DNA of 64,000 nt from JBBQVS01 sp964657325 (lineage in GTDB: Bacteria; Chloroflexota; Ktedonobacteria; Ktedonobacterales; Ktedonobacteraceae), in NCBI GenBank assembly GCA_964657325.1, contig CAZZVE010000006.1, forward strand, positions 13,603 to 77,602. The letters run 5' to 3'. Under the pieces are notes generated by a model that saw only the letters and a program-made list of their open reading frames with translations, was not told the DNA's origin and did no database searches. Position 1 is the stretch's first letter. Each line of letters begins with the position of its first letter. This document shows positions 17,105-25,555 of this stretch, in pieces. Made by a program: the position numbers and the translations under genes.

Positions 17105-17578
17105 TCAGGAGTTGTTTATGAGGACAGAGGTACGTTTTATGCGCGAAGCTTTGGGTTGTGGTTCTGGTAGAAGAGGTTCTGCTTGAGTACGAGAGACTTT
17201 TTCACGAATGAGGGTTATTTGTGAGTGGACGGCTTGACGGGATTGCTGAAGTTTACGTGCGATTTCGGAGGGACGTTCGTTCTCTATAAGATAGCGACAG
17301 ATGGCCGATTGCTTTTCTGTCAGATCAATACGTGGGTGGTCGAGAGCGGTACGGGCAAGGTCTTCCAGTTCACCGTATTTACTGCGTCGATAGTCATGGA
17401 GATCGTCAAGGGAGAAGAGCCAGCGGTCAACAACGCGGACGCCGGAGATGCGTCCAGCCTCAACAAGGTGCATAAAGTGCCAGTAACTGAGGTCTAGCTG
17501 TTTTGCAGCTTCGTGTGTCGTCAGCATACCGTTGAGGTATTGTACATTACTCTGTAACTCGTGGCTCCTAATCGCCAT
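17105..17578 (-). CDS. Two-HTH DNA-binding protein
   Basis: 157 residues with two DNA-binding modules. Residues 18-66 (MLTTHEAAKQLDLSYWHF, RISGVRVVDRWLFS, LHDYRR) form an excisionase/MerR-like winged HTH_17 domain. Residues 86-131 (LTEKQSAICRYLIE, RPSEIARKLQQSRQAVHSQ) form a LuxR/sigma-region-4-like HTH. The C-terminus is basic and proline-rich. The combination is unusual for a phage excisionase, and no integrase is nearby. The gene precedes the MFS exporter by 226 bp on the same strand and has a good promoter. A regulatory role is inferred; target unknown. Confidence 0.7.
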   Translation of the reverse strand: MAIRSHELQSNVQYLNGMLTTHEAAKQLDLSYWHFMHLVEAGRISGVRVVDRWLFSLDDLHDYRRSKYGELEDLARTALDHPRIDLTEKQSAICRYLIENERPSEIARKLQQSRQAVHSQITLIREKVSRTQAEPLLPEPQPKASRIKRTSVLINNS

Positions 17579-17656
17579 GCCTGAAGCCTTTCTTACGCGG
17601 TTTTTCGAGGCCGTCGTATGCTAAAGTGTCGGGCAAAGACATAGTACATCATAGGG

Positions 17657-17686
17657 AGTATACCATAGGAATGAAAGTTTGTGCAA
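17657..17686 (-). promoter_or_regulatory. Promoter of the two-HTH regulator
   Basis: On the minus strand TTGCAC (17681-17686) and TATACT (17657-17662) are 18 bp apart, about 80 bp before the start codon. Confidence 0.5.
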
Positions 17687-17693
17687 GGTAGTA

Positions 17694-17758
17694 AAGCTGA
17701 ACAGCAAAGAGATACACATTGTGTAGAGCATAATGTGTATCTCTTTGTCGTTCAGCTT
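17694..17758. terminator. Long hairpin after the SCP2 gene
   Basis: Arms of 27 bp (17694-17720, 17732-17758) with two adjacent mismatches, 17 bp after the stop of the SCP2-like gene on the minus strand. Likely terminator. Confidence 0.7.
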
Positions 17759-17775
17759 GTTAATATCAAATCAGT

Positions 17776-18099
17776 TTAGCGACCTGTTGGAAAAAGATTT
17801 TGGAGGCGCATAGCGAGCATCATATCGCCCGTCACCTTGACTTTACCAGTCATGAAAGCATTCATGGCGTCCAGCTTGCCCTCTGCAACATCAATCCAAT
17901 CGGTGTCTTTGATATTTAAAGTAATATCAGGTTTCTCTGCTGCACCGCGAATAAGCTCACATGTTTGATTGGCAATTTTTAATGCCCATGTACCAGCCTG
18001 TTCGCCGCTAATATTCCACTGAAATGTTTTGTTTAAACCCGCCGCTGCCGAAGGGTTGAATATGCTCTGCATAGTCGTGAAGGTTTCGTCAACTGTCAT
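17776..18099 (-). CDS. SCP2 sterol-binding domain protein
   Basis: 107 residues forming a single SCP2-like domain: TFTTMQSIFNPSAAAGLN, FQWNISGEQAGTWALKI, DITLNIKDTDWIDVAEGK and GKVKVTGDMMLAMRLQNLF. SCP2 domains bind lipids or acyl-CoAs in a hydrophobic pocket; the bacterial stand-alone versions have no known specific role. The start at 18099 has GGAG 8 nt upstream; a longer frame to 18165 lacks one. Single-gene transcript ending at a long hairpin. Confidence 0.85.
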   Translation of the reverse strand: MTVDETFTTMQSIFNPSAAAGLNKTFQWNISGEQAGTWALKIANQTCELIRGAAEKPDITLNIKDTDWIDVAEGKLDAMNAFMTGKVKVTGDMMLAMRLQNLFPTGR

Positions 18100-18300
18100 T
18101 GTTTTTGCTCCTTCTTTTGAATACAGGTTAAGCCCCTGCTGGCACGAGTATAGTATAACAGTCAAAACGAAGCGATGTCCAGTAAGCCAGTTAACATAGT
18201 GACATACAACATTGATAGAACACCTTGTTTCTTAAACATGTTAATGATATCCTGAATGGAGGAACCTACTCAATTTCTAAGAAGCGTGGAGAGACTTTAT

Positions 18301-18804
18301 ATGACAGCGACACCAATTATGCGAAAGGTCAAGGTAGAGGGCGGCAACCTTAAATTTAGCTCCGCTCATTTTATTACTTTTGGGGGCAAATGCGAACGGT
18401 TACATGGGCATAACTATGGTGTACTTGTCGAGTTGGTGGGAGACTTAAGTGAGGATAAAGTTGTCTTCGATTTCACTGTCTTGAAACGCTTTACACGCGA
18501 GATTTGTCAACGCTTAAATCATCGCTTCCTATTGCCTTTACACAATCCTCACCTTGAACTGGTCGCCTCGCCTGACGAATGGGAAGTTCGCTTTCAGCAA
18601 AAACGCTATGTCTTTCCACGAGCGGACGTGGTAGAACTTCCTATTGACAACTCTACAGCAGAGCGTCTGGCAGAGTATATTTGTGGGGAGTTGCGCGCAA
18701 TGCTCGCAGAACATGACCTCTCGCGGCTACATAGCATTATGGTAGGCGTCGAAGAGGCTCCAACGCAAATGGCCTACTATCAAACGTCTTTTCATGAGGA
18801 GTAA
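18301..18804 (+). CDS. 6-pyruvoyl-tetrahydropterin synthase / QueD family protein
   Basis: 168 residues. Metal-binding histidines are visible in FSSAHF and CERLHGHNYGV, where the Cys is the catalytic residue position of PTPS/QueD. DNSTAERLAEYICGEL and a terminal GVEEAPTQMAYY give the conserved Glu. Family members act on dihydroneopterin triphosphate, making pterins or the queuosine precursor 6-carboxytetrahydropterin. No other queuosine gene is seen nearby, so the substrate is open. The insert VRFQQKRYVFPRADV is a feature of a less-studied subgroup. ATG 18301 (GGAGAG 7 nt upstream) is preferred over 18256. Confidence 0.82.
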   Translation: MTATPIMRKVKVEGGNLKFSSAHFITFGGKCERLHGHNYGVLVELVGDLSEDKVVFDFTVLKRFTREICQRLNHRFLLPLHNPHLELVASPDEWEVRFQQKRYVFPRADVVELPIDNSTAERLAEYICGELRAMLAEHDLSRLHSIMVGVEEAPTQMAYYQTSFHEE

Positions 18805-18810
18805 GTATCT

Positions 18811-19662
18811 GTGACGTTCTCTCTTCATCCACTACGTGAAGCAGACCTTGATGCAATTGATGAAGTCGTCAAAGCTGCGTATAGCATACCGCACAGTCGC
18901 AAGGATACACTTCGACATTACCTTACACTGCAACCCGACGGCGCGTTTGTTGTGAAGGAGAACGATGCCACCGTTGGTTTTGGAGCTGCACTCGATTATG
19001 GTTTGTTTGCCTATATCGGGTTGATGTCAGTGCATCCTTCGGTACAAAAACGTGGCGTGGGACGATTGCTGATGGATGCGCTTCTCACATGGCTAGCAGG
19101 ACGCGCGTGTCGAACGGTGCTACTCGATGCAAGTCAGGCTGGTGCTCCACTTTATCTTCAGTATGGCTTTGTAGAGGATGATAGGACATTGGACATACGA
19201 CAAGTACAAAATACTGCGCTACCTCGTACTCGTTCCGAACAGGTTTCACGTCTTCAAAATGAAGACTTTGCTAAGCTTGTCGCGTTTGATACAACATACT
19301 TTGGGGCGTCACGTGAGCCACTACTAGCCATGTATTATGCAGATGACCCTCAGCGCGTGTTTGTCACTCGTGAGAGTAATGGTGCTATTACTGGCTATCT
19401 TATCGCACAAGCGCGTACTATTGGTCCATGGGTTGCTCGCTCCGCCGAAGACGCAGAGCTGTTGTTGCAGTGTGCTCTCACACTTCCTTACAGCGCAAAG
19501 CCACCTGTATTTGTCTCTGCACACAATGCTCACGCATTAACATTGCTTGCACACTACGGTTTTGAACAGGCACGTTCTTTGAGTCATATGCGAAAAGGTG
19601 TACCTGTGGAACGGAGTCGTACTACTACATTATATGGACAAGCAAGCTTAGGCTTTGGATGA
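18811..19662 (+). CDS. Two-domain GNAT N-acetyltransferase
   Basis: 283 residues starting with GTG 6 bp after the QueD-family stop, so probably co-transcribed. The N-terminal GNAT domain has VHPSVQKRGVGRLLMDAL, the acetyl-CoA-binding Q/RxxGxG/A loop (about residues 72-90), and LYLQYGF. The C-terminal half (FDTTYFGASREPLL, ARTIGPWVA, LLAHYGFEQ) fits the degenerate GNAT-like second domain of this family. Substrate unknown. Confidence 0.8.
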   Translation: MTFSLHPLREADLDAIDEVVKAAYSIPHSRKDTLRHYLTLQPDGAFVVKENDATVGFGAALDYGLFAYIGLMSVHPSVQKRGVGRLLMDALLTWLAGRACRTVLLDASQAGAPLYLQYGFVEDDRTLDIRQVQNTALPRTRSEQVSRLQNEDFAKLVAFDTTYFGASREPLLAMYYADDPQRVFVTRESNGAITGYLIAQARTIGPWVARSAEDAELLLQCALTLPYSAKPPVFVSAHNAHALTLLAHYGFEQARSLSHMRKGVPVERSRTTTLYGQASLGFG

Positions 19663-19825
19663 GAATAAATGTTACAGAAATCTTGTATATATCGTTAGAA
19701 TTATATACGTTTCTCAAGAGATTTCTTGTCTTTTTTCTCTGCTTCTGGTACAGTAGAAGAAATATAGCTATCGCTCATCTCATTTTGACCACGAACCCTT
19801 ATGAATCAGAAACCTGGATAACCTA

Positions 19826-21205
19826 ATGAAGCACTTTGAGCAGACGCCCGACCACACTGATAAAGAGGAGCAACAGGTAGCGGCTCTTCAATTCGATCTG
19901 CCACAAACTACTATTTTTTCAGTGCAGGCTGATTTGGAGGCACGTACGCGTCTCGTTGATCTTATTGCTGCTATCAGTGATGCCTTGATTTGGAAGGGAA
20001 CACTTCCAGCAATATTGCAACGTTGTTGTGAAGCTCTTGTCGAGACTCTGGATGTCGCGTTTGCTCGTATCTGGACGTTAGATGAACAGGAACAGGTGCT
20101 GTATCTCCAGGCAAGTGCTGGTTTATATACACACTTAGATGGACCTCATGGCCGTGTACCTGTCGGACAATTCAAAATTGGCCTCATTGCTGCTGAGCGC
20201 CTTCCTCATCTTTCAAATGCGGTTATTGGCGACCCACGCGTGAGCGATCAGGAGTGGGCCAAACGCGAAGGTATGGTTGCCTTCGCTGGCTACCCACTGC
20301 TTATTGAAGGGCGTCTGGTGGGTGTACTGGCTGTATTCGCACGTCACCTCCTGCCAACAATGACGCTCGACACCATGAGAGCGGCGGCAAAAGCTGTGGC
20401 GTTAGGCATTGACCATAAGCAAATTGAGCAAGAACGTGAACACTTGCTCCTCGCAACGCAACATGCAAGAGAACAAGCTGAAGACGCGCTTGAGGCTCGC
20501 AATGCATTTCTTTCCAGCGTTTCTCATGATCTCAAAACACCGCTTACATCTATTAAGGGCAATGCTCAAATGCTGCAACTACGTATCAAGCGTGGCGCAC
20601 TCTCGTCTCCTCAAGATGTTACGCGATTGCAGCAAGGTCTTGAAACAATTGAAAACTCGGTCAAGAAGATGAGAACGATGATAGATGATCTTCTCGACCT
20701 TGCCCAATTGCAAGCAGGCCAAAAGCTCGAATTTGACACAAGCGAAGAAAACTTTGTAGCACTGGTAGAGCGTGTCGTACAGGAGCAACAGGTCACAACA
20801 ACAAAGCATCAATTGCTCTTTCAACCTGTTGTTTCAGAACTCCTTGTTTCTGTTGATGAGACACGTTTAGAACGTGTCGTGGGGAATTTACTGAATAATG
20901 CCATTAAGTATAGTCCTATTGGAGGCACAATCACAATCAGCCTTTTTCAAGAGCTTATAGAGAATTCTGGTTGGGCAGTGCTGGCATTACAAGATCAAGG
21001 CATCGGTATTCCTGCAGCTGATCTTCCTCATATCTTTGAACCTTTCCGACGAGCAGATAATAGTAAAGGCAAAATTCAAGGGACGGGTGTTGGGTTGACC
21101 AGTGCCGCGCAGATTATCGAGCAACATGCGGGCACAATCACCGTTGAAAGTGAAGAGGGCGTGGGCACGCTTTTCACTATTCGCATTCCTCTATCGATGA
21201 AATAA
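19826..21205 (+). CDS. Soluble GAF-domain sensor histidine kinase
   Basis: 459 residues with no membrane helix. A GAF domain spans about 45-195 (ALVETLDVAFARIWTLDE, GMVAFAGYPLLIEGRLVGVL), a short coiled coil follows, then the HisKA dimerisation helix with SHDLKTPLTSIKG (phospho-His about residue 236). The ATPase domain has NLLNNAIKYSP (N box), LQDQGIGIPA (G1), PHIFEPFRR (F) and GTGVGLTSA (G2). It should autophosphorylate in response to a ligand or redox signal on the GAF domain. No partner regulator is adjacent. It is followed after 36 bp by the DUF433 gene. Confidence 0.9.
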   Translation: MKHFEQTPDHTDKEEQQVAALQFDLPQTTIFSVQADLEARTRLVDLIAAISDALIWKGTLPAILQRCCEALVETLDVAFARIWTLDEQEQVLYLQASAGLYTHLDGPHGRVPVGQFKIGLIAAERLPHLSNAVIGDPRVSDQEWAKREGMVAFAGYPLLIEGRLVGVLAVFARHLLPTMTLDTMRAAAKAVALGIDHKQIEQEREHLLLATQHAREQAEDALEARNAFLSSVSHDLKTPLTSIKGNAQMLQLRIKRGALSSPQDVTRLQQGLETIENSVKKMRTMIDDLLDLAQLQAGQKLEFDTSEENFVALVERVVQEQQVTTTKHQLLFQPVVSELLVSVDETRLERVVGNLLNNAIKYSPIGGTITISLFQELIENSGWAVLALQDQGIGIPAADLPHIFEPFRRADNSKGKIQGTGVGLTSAAQIIEQHAGTITVESEEGVGTLFTIRIPLSMK

Positions 21206-21241
21206 TTTGCTTCTGTACAAAGAAGTATAGAGGAAAAGATC

Positions 21242-21484
21242 ATGCCGCATTACAGAGAATGGATTACATCGAATCCAAATGTACTTTTTGGAAAACCAGC
21301 TATTAAGGGAACACGTATTCCTGTTGAACTGATCCTCGATGAACTCTCAGCAGGTATATCAATTGACGATATGCTTGAGTCGTATCCGCGCCTCACTCAT
21401 GAAGCCATTTATGCTGCTCTTGCGTTCGCTGCTGATACGCTTAGAGCAGAAGTTACTTATCCACTGGATCAAGCAGCCTCATGA
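21242..21484 (+). CDS. DUF433 antitoxin-like protein
   Basis: 80 residues with the DUF433 layout: ITSNPNVLFGKPAIKGTRIPVELIL, an HTH-like segment, then SYPRLTHEAIYAALAFAADTL. Such proteins are normally the antitoxin half of a pair with a PIN-like DUF5615 toxin, which usually overlaps the 3' end. Here the overlapping ATG opens only a 12-codon frame. AGAGGAAAAG precedes the ATG. Probably an orphan or domesticated antitoxin (inference). Confidence 0.8.
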   Translation: MPHYREWITSNPNVLFGKPAIKGTRIPVELILDELSAGISIDDMLESYPRLTHEAIYAALAFAADTLRAEVTYPLDQAAS

Positions 21485-21519
21485 GAATATTGCACTACTA
21501 TTTCAGCCTCTTTATGTAG
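21481..21519 (+). pseudogene. Possible vestige of a DUF5615-type toxin
   Basis: An ATGA overlap with the DUF433 stop opens a frame reading MRILHYYFSLFM and then stops. Partner toxins often begin MRIL or MRFL. Too short to be certain; it could be chance. Confidence 0.2.
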
Positions 21520-21698
21520 TCTTTGTAGGCTTCCCACTTAGCAAACGATGAAAATTCAGTATCAACGAGCTTTGTGCGCACCCAGACAAAATATTCATCA
21601 GTCTCTAAATCTCGTGCCAATACCTCTACCTTTGACCAGGGAATTTCTTGCTTGACGATTTGCGCTAGATTATTCGCCTCGACCTGATTGAGTGCCAT
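21498..21698 (-). CDS. Small hypothetical protein at the end of the pyr operon
   Basis: 66 residues, acidic/basic mixed, no signal peptide: MALNQVEANNLAQIVKQ, then a strand-like segment KVEVLARDLETDEYFVWV. GGGAGG lies 5 nt before the ATG and the start is only 17 bp after the pyrD stop, so it is translated from the pyr transcript. I do not recognise a family. It is convergent with the DUF433 gene, 13 bp away. Confidence 0.65.
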   Translation of the reverse strand: MALNQVEANNLAQIVKQEIPWSKVEVLARDLETDEYFVWVRTKLVDTEFSSFAKWEAYKDYIKRLK

Positions 21699-21715
21699 AT
21701 TGCCTCCCACAATTG

Positions 21716-22651
21716 CTACAAAGCAACGCCCACGATCTCCTTCACATCCTCCACACCCTCACGCTCTAAGAATGCTTCGATACCCTCGACGACCTCGATA
21801 CCAACTCGCGGGTTCACAAAATTTGCAGTACCAATCTCGACGGCGGATGCACCAGCCATAAGAAATTCGAGCGCATCGTTTACAGTACGTATACCGCCTA
21901 ACCCAAGAATCGGGACGTTGGGATACGACTCCCGTAGTGCTTGTGCTACTTCGTAGACCATGCGTAACGCGATTGGCTTGACAGCAGGTCCTGATAAGCC
22001 GCCCGTTCCGTTTGCAAGCGTAGGTTTATGCGTGGATATATCTATACTCATGCCTGTAATTGTGTTAATCAATGACACGGCGTCGGCACCTGCTTTAGCA
22101 GCTGCTAGAGCGGTTGGACGTACATCGCCCGTGTTTGGTGAAAGTTTGACAATAAGCGGTAGCGTTGTAGCTATACGAAGAGCAGATGTTACATCCGCAA
22201 CGGCTTGTGGGTCTGCTCCAAAGACAGCACCACCTGCACGTACATTGGGACAAGAGACGTTCGCCTCGATACCTGCAACGCCCGCTATACCTTCGAGTTG
22301 CTCAGCAATTTTTGCAAACTCCTCGATGTCTTCACCTGCGATATTGACAATGACAGGCGTATCCCATCCTGCCCAGATTGGTGCGTATTTGGAGATGACG
22401 ATATGCACACCTGGATTTTGTAGGCCGATGGCGTTAAGCATTCCTGCCGATGTTTCTGCTGTGCGGAGTTGCGCATTGCCCTTGCGTGAATGTAGTGTTG
22501 TTCCCTTCGAGATGACCGCGCCCAAGCGTTGCACTTCAGCAATTTTCGCGTTCTCAATACCATAGCCAAAGGTGCCTGCTGCCATAAGCACAGGATTTTT
22601 CAAGAGTAGACCGCTTTTATGTTGTGGTGCCAATTCTGTTTGTAGTTTCAT
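21716..22651 (-). CDS. pyrD: Dihydroorotate dehydrogenase, class 1B catalytic subunit
   Basis: Oxidises dihydroorotate to orotate with FMN. The 311-residue protein has NPVLMAAGTFGYG, SKGTTLHSRKGN, the catalytic cysteine in NVSCPNVRAGG (class 1 enzymes use Cys), VKLSPNTGDV, NTITGMSID and LGLGGIRTVNDALEFLMAGA. The sequence type is class 1B, which normally works with PyrK, a flavin/iron-sulfur subunit passing electrons to NAD. No pyrK lies in this operon or elsewhere in the window. It overlaps pyrF by 4 nt. Confidence 0.95.
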   Translation of the reverse strand: MKLQTELAPQHKSGLLLKNPVLMAAGTFGYGIENAKIAEVQRLGAVISKGTTLHSRKGNAQLRTAETSAGMLNAIGLQNPGVHIVISKYAPIWAGWDTPVIVNIAGEDIEEFAKIAEQLEGIAGVAGIEANVSCPNVRAGGAVFGADPQAVADVTSALRIATTLPLIVKLSPNTGDVRPTALAAAKAGADAVSLINTITGMSIDISTHKPTLANGTGGLSGPAVKPIALRMVYEVAQALRESYPNVPILGLGGIRTVNDALEFLMAGASAVEIGTANFVNPRVGIEVVEGIEAFLEREGVEDVKEIVGVAL

Positions 22652-23511
22652 TGTCTATAGCTATTAATCCTATCTCTAAGATTTTGCGTCGCTTCTCTGG
22701 CAGCTTGCGCGAAATTCTCGTTGTTTGAGGCAAAGAGAATGTCACGTGAGGAATTGATTATCATACCCTGACCTCGGCTGTCTTTTCCTGCTGCGACTGT
22801 TGACGAGATATCGCCGCCTTGTGCTCCAATGCCTGGAATTAATATTGGCATGTCTCCTACAATTGCGCGTACTTGTTTCAGTTCGGAGGGATATGTTGCA
22901 CCAACGACAAGCGCACAATTACCGTGAGTATTCCAATTTTCTGCAATATGACGTGCAACAACTTGATACAGTGGCTCCTGCTTATCACCTACAAGCAGGT
23001 TTTGAAATTCATCGCTTCCTGGATTTGATGTTTTCACCAACACAATGATACCCTTGTCCTTTCGCACAAGAAAAGGTGCAAGTGCTTCTTGTCCAAGATA
23101 CGGGTGTACAGTAATTGCGTCAGCACAGATAATATCAAACGCAGCCTGTATGTAACCAGAATTGGTGTTACCGATATCTGCTCGCTTGGCATCTAAAATG
23201 ACAGGGATGTGTGGGTATATCTGCTTTATATATGTGACGGTCTTTGTTAAAGCTTGTATTCCGCCATCACCAAGGGCTTCATAAAACGCAGAATTCGGTT
23301 TATATGCACAGACGAGATCATGCGTAGCATCGATGATAGCACAATTGAACACGAAGAACGCATCTTCGGGTGATACATCCTGTCGTACTATTGTTGGAAG
23401 GCGATTATACACTGGATCAAGCCCAACACAGACACACGTATTGTCATTCCAACGTTGCTCTAGCAAAGTCATAAATGTAGTCTCTGAGGTATGCAGTAAA
23501 TGTTTTTCCAT
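22648..23511 (-). CDS. pyrF: Orotidine 5'-phosphate decarboxylase (type 2)
   Basis: Converts OMP to UMP, the last step of de novo pyrimidine synthesis. 287 residues, with VCVGLDP near the start, YKPNSAFYEALGDGG, the catalytic DAKRADIGNTNSGY motif, and PGIGAQGGD and NSSRDILFAS at the phosphate site. This is the longer type 2 PyrF. The start at 23511 is one base after the pyrE stop, with AAAGG inside the pyrE end; the frame extends to 23619 but inside pyrE. Confidence 0.95.
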   Translation of the reverse strand: MEKHLLHTSETTFMTLLEQRWNDNTCVCVGLDPVYNRLPTIVRQDVSPEDAFFVFNCAIIDATHDLVCAYKPNSAFYEALGDGGIQALTKTVTYIKQIYPHIPVILDAKRADIGNTNSGYIQAAFDIICADAITVHPYLGQEALAPFLVRKDKGIIVLVKTSNPGSDEFQNLLVGDKQEPLYQVVARHIAENWNTHGNCALVVGATYPSELKQVRAIVGDMPILIPGIGAQGGDISSTVAAGKDSRGQGMIINSSRDILFASNNENFAQAAREATQNLRDRINSYRQ

Positions 23512-23512
23512 A

Positions 23513-24154
23513 CTATACAGCCTTTTGCTTCGCCAGAAACATACGTCCTTTACCCACATCAGTGTTAATAGGAATATGTTGTTCACAAAATGGGCAGTTT
23601 TCCTCGGCGTAGGTCTCAAGATCGAGTGTTATTAATGTGGAAATAGGCACATCGCCCACGGCTTTTGGTTGCACATTGCCGCGATTACATAATGCGCTTA
23701 CCCCTACGACATTGCCACCATGTTTACGTATCAGTTCAATGACGCGACGTACTGAGCCACCTGTGGTTAGAATATCTTCAACAACCAAAATATTTTTGCC
23801 TGGAATGTGTTTGTCATAGCCACGATAGAAGGCGAATGTCTGGTCAGAGCCTTGCTCTTTTTCCGCGTAGACCGCTAATGTTTCACCTGCTGTACGCTTT
23901 GCATTAAGCGCATGAGTAGCCCATTGTGAAAGAACAATACCACCTAGCACTGGACCTACGACGCAATCTATCGAGTCTGCTTTGTATGGCTGTGCCATAT
24001 GCTGGCATAGTTTCGAGATGATACCGGTATGGAGGTATAAGGCGTCTTTATTGATATAGACAGAGCTATGGCGACCAGAATTGTACACAAAATGACTTCC
24101 GGTAATTATGGCTCCTGCGTCTACAAACATCTGCATAACTTTTGGGTCGTTCAT
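23513..24154 (-). CDS. pyrE: Orotate phosphoribosyltransferase
   Basis: Joins orotate with PRPP to give OMP. 213 residues; the PRPP motif VVEDILTTGGSVR is intact (about residues 124-136), with VVGPVLGGIVLS upstream. A C-terminal CPFCEQHIPIN segment suggests a small metal-binding knuckle seen in some PyrE lineages. It overlaps pyrC by 4 nt and abuts pyrF. A second OPRT-like gene, clearly divergent, lies at 37058-37720. Confidence 0.94.
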   Translation of the reverse strand: MNDPKVMQMFVDAGAIITGSHFVYNSGRHSSVYINKDALYLHTGIISKLCQHMAQPYKADSIDCVVGPVLGGIVLSQWATHALNAKRTAGETLAVYAEKEQGSDQTFAFYRGYDKHIPGKNILVVEDILTTGGSVRRVIELIRKHGGNVVGVSALCNRGNVQPKAVGDVPISTLITLDLETYAEENCPFCEQHIPINTDVGKGRMFLAKQKAV

Positions 24155-25500
24155 GAGTGCCTCTCGACTCGTCTTCCTTGTGGTTGTCCAAGAATGTTGC
24201 CATTCTGATACACCAGCGTACTCCGCAGAAATGTTGCTACAGGTCGTCCAACAAATTCCTTACCTTCATAAGCTGACCATGAATTTTTTGTGAACAGGTC
24301 TGCTTTCTGCACTATCCATGTTTTTGTCGTATCGACAACTGCAATATCGGCATCTTTGCCAACAACAAGGCCGCCTTTTTGAGGAAATTCAAATATGCGT
24401 GCAATATTCTGTGAAGTTACTTGTGCAATACGAAGCAAGCCTTCTTCAAGTGTGTCTTGCCCGAAGTGTTGTATCCAACCGCTGATCAATATAGGTAATG
24501 ATTCTTGAAAGCCTGGAATTCCTGATGCAACTTCCCATACGCTTTCTCTGTACTTTTCTTCGAGTGTGTGTGGTGCATGGTCGGTAACAACTGTGTCGAT
24601 TGTTCCCTCGCGTAAAAGTTGCCATAAGCTTTTTTGTACATCAGGGTCACGTACCGAAGGTGAGACGTTGATAAGGTTGCCATGCGTCGTGTAATCATCA
24701 GTAGTAAATGCAAGATGAAATGTGAGCACTTCACCGTATACATCCACACCAATACTTCTGCCAAATGCAATAGCAGCAAATTCTTCGGGCGTTGATTGAT
24801 GGAGAAGATATAACTTCACGCCAAAGTGTTTTGCCAAAGCAATCATTTCCAGAACAGAGGTCAAGACAACTGTGCCATTTCTTGCATCACTCCACGCTTG
24901 TGGGTCATCTCGTCCTAAGACGGTGCGATAATGATGTGTGAAGTAGTCAACCAGTTCCTGGTTTTCCGCATGTATGAGGGCCATGATATGACGTTCGCCA
25001 AGTGTTTCAAAAATTCGGGCGATATCGCTAATGCGGCCTATCGTTGTAGGTGTGGTGGCATGACCGGCGGCAAAGATTTTGACGCCAGTAATCAAGCTTG
25101 TATCAATATACTTCAGTTCCGTGCTATCTTCGAGTGAGGTTCCCATGTTAATTGCGAAATCTGTATACGATTTCTGCTTGTATCGCTGTATCTGCTCCTC
25201 CACACGTGCGATGGTTGTTGTTGGTGGCCTCGTGTTAGGCATATCAAATACGGTAGTGTAGCCACCAGCAAGGGCTGCACGCGATCCATGCTCAATATCT
25301 TCTTTATACTCCAAGCCCGGTTCACGCAAGTGCCCATGCACCTCTAATAAACCGGGAAGAAGATATTTCCCTCGAAAATCATACGTCGGGTCTTGTACAA
25401 AGCCTTCCTCTATACGCTCGATTTTCCCATTTGCGAGGTAAAGCGTTCCCCGCAGTATTTTGTCGGGCAACACAAGCGACCCGATAAGTGTTGTTGACAT
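24151..25500 (-). CDS. pyrC: Dihydroorotase
   Basis: Cyclises carbamoyl-aspartate to dihydroorotate. 449 residues of class I type: metal ligands in EVHGHLREPG, substrate loop FDMPNTRPPT, histidines in LIHAENQ and LYLLHQST, and catalytic Asp in VVTDHAPHTLEEK. KEDIEHGSRAALAGGYTT is typical. A Shine-Dalgarno-like TAAGGAAT is about 9 nt upstream. Separated from carB by 55 bp that hold a hairpin; overlaps pyrE. Confidence 0.95.
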   Translation of the reverse strand: MSTTLIGSLVLPDKILRGTLYLANGKIERIEEGFVQDPTYDFRGKYLLPGLLEVHGHLREPGLEYKEDIEHGSRAALAGGYTTVFDMPNTRPPTTTIARVEEQIQRYKQKSYTDFAINMGTSLEDSTELKYIDTSLITGVKIFAAGHATTPTTIGRISDIARIFETLGERHIMALIHAENQELVDYFTHHYRTVLGRDDPQAWSDARNGTVVLTSVLEMIALAKHFGVKLYLLHQSTPEEFAAIAFGRSIGVDVYGEVLTFHLAFTTDDYTTHGNLINVSPSVRDPDVQKSLWQLLREGTIDTVVTDHAPHTLEEKYRESVWEVASGIPGFQESLPILISGWIQHFGQDTLEEGLLRIAQVTSQNIARIFEFPQKGGLVVGKDADIAVVDTTKTWIVQKADLFTKNSWSAYEGKEFVGRPVATFLRSTLVYQNGNILGQPQGRRVERHS

Positions 25501-25515
25501 AACTTCTTATTCCTT

Positions 25516-25551
25516 AAAACCAGGGCACCTGCAAGGGGATGCCCTGGTTTT
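25516..25551 (-). terminator. Intra-operon hairpin between carB and pyrC
   Basis: Twelve-bp perfect arms (AAAACCAGGGCA, TGCCCTGGTTTT) around a 12-nt loop, in the only sizeable gap of the pyr operon. On the minus strand it reads stem then TTTTAAGG, so it could be a weak terminator or an RNA-stability element reducing pyrC-EFD output relative to carAB. Confidence 0.55.
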
Positions 25552-25555
25552 GGTA

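Noticed and set aside
21960..22565. 201-codon open frame on the plus strand
   Set aside because: Exactly antisense to pyrD; low-complexity translation rich in Ala, Ser and Pro, no ribosome-binding site. A shadow of codon bias.
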